36,781 nucleotides of DNA from JBBDSV01 sp040904785 (lineage in GTDB: Bacteria; Actinomycetota; Nitriliruptoria; Nitriliruptorales; Nitriliruptoraceae), in contig JBBDSV010000052.1 in the NCBI GenBank assembly GCA_040904785.1, positions 1-36,781 of the forward strand, in the 5' to 3' direction. Position numbers and translations under genes: made by a program. Below the pieces are notes generated by a model. The model saw only the letters and a program-made list of their open reading frames with translations. It was not told where the DNA came from and searched no databases. Below, piece by piece: positions 31,979 to 36,781 of this stretch (its first letter is position 1; each line of letters begins with the position of its first letter).

Positions 31979-32713
31979 TCACTTCCTCTCAAGCGCTTCG
32001 CGGGCAGCATCCCGTGCCCTGTTGAGCGCGTCAATCATTGAAGGCCTGACGCTGCCATTGACTTCCTCGGCCTCAAATACCTGCGATGCCACGCGAAGGT
32101 AGTCGAGCACTTCGGCTGGACCTTCACTCTGCTTGAAAGCGTAACCATATCGCTTGCCCAAGTCCTCGACCCCGACGGCCCAATCGTGTTGGACGCGCGT
32201 GCGCAATTGAATCTCGACAAACCGCATCGTGTCATTCGGACGGTCGTAGGTCTTCGCAATCACGTGGACTCCGCGATAGCCGGATTCGGCCGGCGATGCG
32301 ATGTAGTCGTCGACGTCGACGACTGTGGACTTTCGGCTCGCCGACCTTCGGTAGGTGTCAACGACCTTGTACACCGCATCAAGGCTTCCCACGACCCCTC
32401 GACAGCCTGCGATGTCTTGCATCGTCGTCAGCTGCATCCTCGGGGCACCGCGCCGAAGCTTGGCGACGATTGATGCAAGTTCTTTCAGGCGCTGGGCTAC
32501 TTCGGGTTTCTCACCGGTCGCTGTCGCGATCCGCGCACGGAGGACGATTTGCGCAGTGTTCAGCGGATACGCGTGAACGCCGCGCCACGTCTCAAGCGTT
32601 TCGAGTGCACGGCGAAGTTCGTCAGGTTGGTGGTCGTGAACCTCACGAAGCACCTTTCCGGCCGTCTTGACTTGATTGCCGGATAGCACGGCCCTGGTCC
32701 AACGCCGAACCAC
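31979..32713 (-). CDS. RelA/SpoT-domain nucleotide (alarmone-type) synthetase
   Basis: A 244-residue protein with a lone RelA/SpoT synthetase domain and no hydrolase, TGS or ACT domains. Residues expected for pyrophosphate transfer are present: KLRR near 85-88, Asp100 in MQDIAGCR, Tyr146 in SGYRGVH, and Glu167 in VEIQLRT followed by HDWA. An N-terminal segment with NQVKTAGKVL and GVHAYPLNTAQ belongs to a subtype distinct from RelQ/RelP small synthetases. Products could be (p)ppGpp or, as in toxic relatives, other pyrophosphorylated nucleotides or tRNA ends. GTG 32713 is preferred because GAGGGGG lies upstream and the frame before it would overlap ndk. GC is lower than in the flanks (35 of 60 at 32041-32100). 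Confidence 0.85.
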   Translation of the reverse strand: MVRRWTRAVLSGNQVKTAGKVLREVHDHQPDELRRALETLETWRGVHAYPLNTAQIVLRARIATATGEKPEVAQRLKELASIVAKLRRGAPRMQLTTMQDIAGCRGVVGSLDAVYKVVDTYRRSASRKSTVVDVDDYIASPAESGYRGVHVIAKTYDRPNDTMRFVEIQLRTRVQHDWAVGVEDLGKRYGYAFKQSEGPAEVLDYLRVASQVFEAEEVNGSVRPSMIDALNRARDAAREALERK

Positions 32714-32834
32714 TGCGCCCCGCCCCCTCGAACTGGCAGCGCACCCTAGCCACCCGCGCACATGAGGAGATCGCACAATCCACAGCGCCAGGCGCCGCCG
32801 CGACCCTTCGTTGCGGGCTGCCGTGTCGGCACCT

Positions 32835-33248
32835 TTAGGAGCGACCGGGGAAGAAGATCTCCAGTTCGCGTGCCGCGCTTTCCGGCGAGTCGGACCCGTG
32901 GACGATGTTCTCGCCGATGACGGTGGCGTAGTCGCCACGGATCGTGCCGGGTGCGGCCTCGATCGGGTTGGTGGCACCCATGAGCGTGCGCATGCTCGCG
33001 ATGACATCCGGGCCCGACACGCACATCGCCACCAGCGGCGCCGAGGTGATAAAGTCGACGAGTTCGCCGAAGAACGGCCGTTCGCGATGCTCGGCGTAGT
33101 GGGTTTCGGCGACCTCACGTTCGAGTGTGCGCAGTTCGAGGGCCTCGATGGTGTAGCCCTTGCGCTCGATGCGGGAGATGACCTCGCCGACGAGCCCACG
33201 GCGCACGCCGTCGGGTTTGACGAGAATGAGGGTCTGCTGCGTGCTCAC
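32835..33248 (-). CDS. ndk: Nucleoside diphosphate kinase
   Basis: A 137-residue NDK that transfers the gamma-phosphate of ATP to other nucleoside diphosphates. The N-terminal TLILVKPDGVRRG, GATNPIEAAPGTIRGDYA and the catalytic His117 in NIVHGSDSPESA are all as expected, and length is normal. The GTG at 33248 has GGAG six bases upstream. It lies downstream of folC, the common valS-folC-ndk order. The 121 bases after it, before the RelA/SpoT gene, show no clear terminator. Confidence 0.97.
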   Translation of the reverse strand: MSTQQTLILVKPDGVRRGLVGEVISRIERKGYTIEALELRTLEREVAETHYAEHRERPFFGELVDFITSAPLVAMCVSGPDVIASMRTLMGATNPIEAAPGTIRGDYATVIGENIVHGSDSPESAARELEIFFPGRS

Positions 33249-33336
33249 GGGTGGGCTCCAGTCGCCGGTCGAACATTTGGGGGGGCAAAGCGGTGTCGCG
33301 CCGCAGGTGGCCGCGGGCGCGTCGGGCGCGGCATGT

Positions 33337-33386
33337 TCGCGCCGTAAGCCGGGTTGCGCAAGCCGCGCTGCACAACCGCGGCGCGA
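33337..33386 (-). repeat. Nested inverted repeat directly after folC
   Basis: TCGCGCCG (33337-33344) pairs perfectly with CGGCGCGA (33379-33386). Inside, GGGTTG/CAACC and GCGC/GCGC can pair as well, giving one long imperfect stem of about 50 bases. It abuts the folC stop codon at 33387-33389 and lies 88 bases before ndk. It could be a terminator without T-run, an mRNA-stabilising structure or a binding site. Confidence 0.45.
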
Positions 33387-34871
33387 TCAGTCGTCGGGAT
33401 CGTCGTCGAGCAGAAGGTGCGGGTCGAGACCGATGTGCTGCGCGATGTCGCGGTCATCGTCGTCGAGCAGGGCGAGCGGATCACGGTCGTCGTCGGCATC
33501 TTCGGGTTCACGCACCACATCGTCGTCCCCGTCGTCGGACAGCGGCAGATAGCGGTCGCGGGCCGCCCCCACCGTGTAGAGCGAACCGGTGACGAGCACC
33601 CCGTCGCCGAACCCGGCGGTTGCTTCGGCGAGGTCGAGTGCCGCATCGAGGTCGTCGGCGACCTCGACGGCCACGCCGGTCGAGCCCCATACCTCGTCGG
33701 CGGCGGCACGCATGGCCTCGAGCGAGGCGGCGCGTGCCGCGGGTGCGCGGGTGACGACGACGTGGGAGGCGGCGGTCTTCCACGCGGAGAGGATGCCGGC
33801 GATGTCTTTGTCGTCGAGGCAGGCGACGACCAGCACGAGTTCGCGGAATCCGAACGCGGACTCCATCGCCGCAGCGGCCGCGGCCGCACCGTGCGGGTTG
33901 TGGGCGCCGTCGAGGACGACGGTGGGGTCGCGGCGGACGATCTCGAGCCGGCCGGGCACGGTGACCGCATCGAGGCCGTGGCGGATGACGTCGTCGTCCA
34001 TGGCGGCGAACGCGTCACCGGTCAGCGCAGCGAACGCGGCCAGCGCCAGCGCGGCGTTGCGGGCCTGATGTGCCCCATACAGCGGCAGGAGGATCTCGTC
34101 GACGACCCGTTCGCCGACCCGCAGGGTGAGCATCTGGCCGCCGACGGCCGCGCGCGCGTCGAGCACGGCGAAGTCGTGCTCGGCCCGCCACAACGTGGCC
34201 TCGCAGGCGACGGCGGCGGTCTCGATGACCTCGTCGACGTCTGGCCGTTGGCTGGCGGTGACGACGTGGGAGCCGGGTTTGACGATGCCGGCCTTCTCTT
34301 CGGCCACCTTGACGGGTGTGTCGCCGAGTTCGCGATGGTCGAGGTCGATCGCGTTGAGGACGGCCACGTCGCCGCGGACGATGTTGGTGGCGTCCCACCG
34401 GCCGCCCATGCCGACCTCGAACACGCCGACGTCGACGGGCGCGTCGGCGAACCAGGCGCACGCCATGGCGGTGAGCAGTTCGAAGAACGTGACCGTGTCG
34501 GCGTCATCGCCGTGTTCGGCGCGCCCACGGGCGTCGATGAGGTCAGCGAGCGGCGCGACTTCGCCGTAGAGGGCGGCGAATGCGCGGGCGCTGATGGGCC
34601 GGCCGGCGATGGAGAACCGTTCCCGCACCGACTGCAGGTGCGGGGAGGTATAGGCACCGGCGGAGATGCCGGCGGCCGCACACAGCGAGGCGACCATGCG
34701 CACCACCGAGCCTTTGCCGTTCGTGCCGGTGACGTGGATGCTGGGATAGGCCTGCTGCGGGTCGCCGAGCAGTTCGGCGAGCGCGGTGATCCGGCGAGTG
34801 TCGGGAACCATGCGGCCGGGCCCTCGCGCCGTCAGGGCACGGTAGGCGGCAGCGAACGCGTCCTCGTGCAC
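33387..34871 (-). CDS. folC: Folylpolyglutamate synthase / dihydrofolate synthase
   Basis: A 494-residue FolC, which adds glutamate to dihydropteroate and folates using ATP in the cytoplasm. The P-loop GTNGKGS lies at residues 49-55, followed by TSPHLQSVRERF, FFELLTAMAC, FEVGMGGRWDATN and VLDGAHNPHG, all family signatures. After the usual ending GSLYTVGAARDRYL comes an extra tail of about 50 residues rich in Asp, which ordinary FolC lacks. The GTG at 34871 is favoured since GAGG is five bases upstream; a TTG at 34895 that overlaps the valS stop is the alternative. It is followed by a strong inverted repeat and ndk. Confidence 0.95.
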   Translation of the reverse strand: MHEDAFAAAYRALTARGPGRMVPDTRRITALAELLGDPQQAYPSIHVTGTNGKGSVVRMVASLCAAAGISAGAYTSPHLQSVRERFSIAGRPISARAFAALYGEVAPLADLIDARGRAEHGDDADTVTFFELLTAMACAWFADAPVDVGVFEVGMGGRWDATNIVRGDVAVLNAIDLDHRELGDTPVKVAEEKAGIVKPGSHVVTASQRPDVDEVIETAAVACEATLWRAEHDFAVLDARAAVGGQMLTLRVGERVVDEILLPLYGAHQARNAALALAAFAALTGDAFAAMDDDVIRHGLDAVTVPGRLEIVRRDPTVVLDGAHNPHGAAAAAAAMESAFGFRELVLVVACLDDKDIAGILSAWKTAASHVVVTRAPAARAASLEAMRAAADEVWGSTGVAVEVADDLDAALDLAEATAGFGDGVLVTGSLYTVGAARDRYLPLSDDGDDDVVREPEDADDDRDPLALLDDDDRDIAQHIGLDPHLLLDDDPDD

Positions 34872-34891
34872 GTGCACCTCGCGGTCGGCCG

Positions 34892-36781
34892 TCAACTCGC
34901 GGCCGTGAGCGACGTCAGCCGCTCGTCGAGTTCGTCGCGGGTCACGGCCAGCTGCTCGCGCCGTTGCCGTTCACGGTCGACGACATCGGCCGGAGCGCGG
35001 GCGACGAACTGGTCGTTGGCGAGCTTGCCGTCGACCTTGGCGAGCTCGGCGGTGGCACGGTCGCGTTCCTTGGTCAGCCGGGCGACTTCGGCGTCGACGT
35101 CGATGAGGCCGACGAGGTCGACCTGCGCCTGGCCGCCGTCGAACACGATCGTCGACGTGCCGGCACGTTCGTCGAGGGTGTCGACGAGATCGATGGCTTC
35201 GAGCCCGGCCAGCGCACACACGAGCGGTGCGTGGTCGGCGAACAGTGCGGCGTCGTCGGCGACGACTTCGACGGCGAACCGGGTTGAGGGGGCGATGCCG
35301 TTCTGCGACCGGAACCGGTGGACTTCGGTCACGAATCCGCGGATCGTGTCGAACGCCGCTTCGGCGCCCGCATCGGCGGTGAACTTTTCGGCGTCGGGCC
35401 AGTCGGCGACCATGAGCGCTTGCGCCCCGCCGGCGGCGCCGGTCAGCGCCCGCCACAACGCTTCGGTGACGAACGGCATCAACGGGTGCAGCAGCCGCAG
35501 CACGTCGTCGAGGACGGCCGCGAGCACCGCCCGCACAGTGGCGGCCGCGGTGTCGTCGCCGGACAGGCGCACCTTGCAGGCTTCGAGATACCAGTCGGCG
35601 AGCTCGTCCCACACGAAGTGGTAGAGGCCGCGGCTGACCGCCGCCCAGTCGTAGGCGTCGTAGGCGGCGTCGACGGCCGTGTGCACGGTCCGCAGCCGCG
35701 AGAGGATCCACCGGTCTTCGAGGGCGAGCCCTTCGGTGGGCACGTCACCGGGCCGGGTGGCCTCCAGGTTGGTAAGCGCGAACCGGCCGGCGTTCCACAG
35801 CTTGTTGGTGAACCGTTTGGCGCCCTCGACCCATTCTTCGGCCAGCGGCACGTCGGTGCCGGGCGCGGCCGAGCGCAGCAGCGCGAACCGGGTCGCGTCG
35901 GCGCCGTAGCGGCCAACAAGATCGAGCGGGTCGATGACGTTGCCGAACGACTTCGACATCTTCTTGCCGTGCTCGTCGCGCACCAGCCCGTGGTTGTGCA
36001 CGACCCGGAACGGCACGTCGTCGGTGAACCACAGGCTGATCATCAGCATGCGGCTGACCCAGAACGTGTTGATGTCGTAGCCGGTGACCAGCGTCGACGT
36101 CGGGAACCAGGTGGCCAGTTCGTCGGTCTTGTCGGGCCAGCCGAACACGCTGAACGGCCACAATTGCGACGAGAACCACGTGTCGAGCACGTCGTCGTCT
36201 TGGACCCAGCCGTCCTCGTCGATGTCGTCGCGGCTGACGCGGATCTGGCCGTCGGGCCCATACCAGGCCGGAATGCGGTGGCCCCACCAGATCTGCCGCG
36301 AGATGCACCAGTCGTGCAGGTTGTCGAGCCAGTCGAGGAACCCGGGGGTCGACGATTCGGGCACGAACACGATGCGGCGTTCGCGCACCGCAGCGGCGGC
36401 CTTGTCGGCAAGCTGACGCATGGCGACGAACCACTGCTCCGACAGGCGCGGTTCGACGACCGTGTCGCAGCGTGAGCAGTGGCCGACGGCGTGCTGGTGG
36501 GTTTCGACGCCGAGCAGCAGCCGGCGCCGGTCGAGTTCCTTGACGACCTTGTCGCGGGCTTCGAACCGGTCGAGGCCGGCGAAGTCGGCACCGACGACGT
36601 CGGTGGTCACCGCGGCCTCGTCGAGCATCTCGATGATGTCGAGGTCGTGGCGCAGCGCGATCGCGTAGTCGTTGGGGTCGTGTGCCGGGGTGATCTTGAC
36701 GGCACCGGAGCCGAATTCGGGGTCGACGTAGTCGTCGGCGATGATCGTGAATGTGCGGTCCTGGAACGGGTGGCGGACCTG
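34892..36781 (-). CDS. valS: Valyl-tRNA synthetase (N-terminal part outside window)
   Basis: The last 629 residues of ValS, running in frame from the right edge. The editing domain begins the visible part (GSGAVKITPAHDPNDY), followed by CSRCDTVVEPRLSEQWF, the tryptophan-rich WCISRQIWWGHRIPAWY, and the KMSKS loop in GKKMSKSFGNVIDP that binds ATP and the tRNA end. The anticodon-binding domain and a C-terminal coiled coil (about the last 65 residues, which contact tRNA) complete it. The HIGH motif would lie beyond the window. An internal ATG at 36628 is not the start. folC follows at once. Confidence 0.97.
   Translation of the reverse strand, partial: QVRHPFQDRTFTIIADDYVDPEFGSGAVKITPAHDPNDYAIALRHDLDIIEMLDEAAVTTDVVGADFAGLDRFEARDKVVKELDRRRLLLGVETHQHAVGHCSRCDTVVEPRLSEQWFVAMRQLADKAAAAVRERRIVFVPESSTPGFLDWLDNLHDWCISRQIWWGHRIPAWYGPDGQIRVSRDDIDEDGWVQDDDVLDTWFSSQLWPFSVFGWPDKTDELATWFPTSTLVTGYDINTFWVSRMLMISLWFTDDVPFRVVHNHGLVRDEHGKKMSKSFGNVIDPLDLVGRYGADATRFALLRSAAPGTDVPLAEEWVEGAKRFTNKLWNAGRFALTNLEATRPGDVPTEGLALEDRWILSRLRTVHTAVDAAYDAYDWAAVSRGLYHFVWDELADWYLEACKVRLSGDDTAAATVRAVLAAVLDDVLRLLHPLMPFVTEALWRALTGAAGGAQALMVADWPDAEKFTADAGAEAAFDTIRGFVTEVHRFRSQNGIAPSTRFAVEVVADDAALFADHAPLVCALAGLEAIDLVDTLDERAGTSTIVFDGGQAQVDLVGLIDVDAEVARLTKERDRATAELAKVDGKLANDQFVARAPADVVDRERQRREQLAVTRDELDERLTSLTAAS

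Noticed and set aside
32714..33199. Upstream extension of the RelA/SpoT frame through ndk
   Set aside because: The extra 160 residues are low-complexity and lie within ndk in another frame; GTG 32713 has a good upstream purine run.
33245..33386. Possible small gene in the folC-ndk gap continuing another frame
   Set aside because: No start codon with a ribosome-binding site, Pro/Arg-rich peptide, and the inverted repeat explains the stretch better.
33354..35624. Plus-strand open frame of about 750 codons across folC and valS
   Set aside because: Antisense to two well-marked housekeeping enzymes and without any domain.
1..36781. CRISPR arrays, tRNA genes, insertion sequences, phage genes
   Set aside because: Looked for by eye; no regular spaced repeats, tRNA-like cloverleaf or transposase motif was found.

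Overview
The window looks like chromosome from a high-GC actinobacterium, most likely of the class Acidimicrobiia. This rests on the high GC, many GTG starts, and a gene order shared by actinobacteria: valS-folC-ndk ... mreB-mreC-mreD-mrdA-rodA-radical SAM-DUF2344-RNase E/G ... rplU-rpmA-obgE-proB ... nadD-rsfS. The class is an inference from gene order and style; no rRNA or other phylogenetic marker was compared. No tRNA, rRNA, CRISPR array, insertion sequence or phage gene was seen.

Layout from left to right. Positions 1-2440 (+ strand) are lower in GC (31 of 60 bases at 2161-2220) and hold the tail of an unknown gene, an RDD-family membrane protein and two lipoproteins behind a good promoter. 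Positions 2568-8158 (- strand) form a tightly packed run: MoxR AAA+ ATPase, membrane-anchored beta-propeller, CoxE-type VWA protein, nadD, a small membrane protein, rsfS and a histidine phosphatase. A quinone oxidoreductase (8285-9253, +) separates this from proB-obgE-rpmA-rplU (9269-12517, -), which has a recognisable promoter and a structured leader. Then come a sucrase/ferredoxin-like Fe-S protein (+) and a two-subunit ABC exporter (-) whose first subunit carries an in-frame stop codon. Positions 17386-28373 (-) are the RNase E/G, DUF2344, radical SAM, rodA, mrdA, mreD, mreC and mreB block for rod-shape cell-wall synthesis and RNA metabolism. Positions 28621-32713 interrupt the usual ndk-mreB neighbourhood with an EAL-GAF-GGDEF signalling protein (+), a short RadC, a 90-residue unknown protein and a RelA/SpoT-domain nucleotide synthetase. 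The window ends with ndk, folC and the C-terminal two thirds of valS (-).

The conserved genes serve translation and ribosome assembly (valS, rplU, rpmA, obgE, rsfS), RNA processing, wall elongation, NAD, folate, proline and nucleotide metabolism. Between them sit accessory cassettes. The most interesting are the RelA/SpoT synthetase with its coupled small partner gene (candidate alarmone-type toxin or defence unit, unproven), the MoxR/beta-propeller/VWA module, the asymmetric ABC exporter with complementary degenerate sites and a nonsense codon, the Cys/His [2Fe-2S]-type protein, and an RNase E/G split by an acidic insert. Many genes overlap by four bases (GTGA or ATGA), so translational coupling appears common here.
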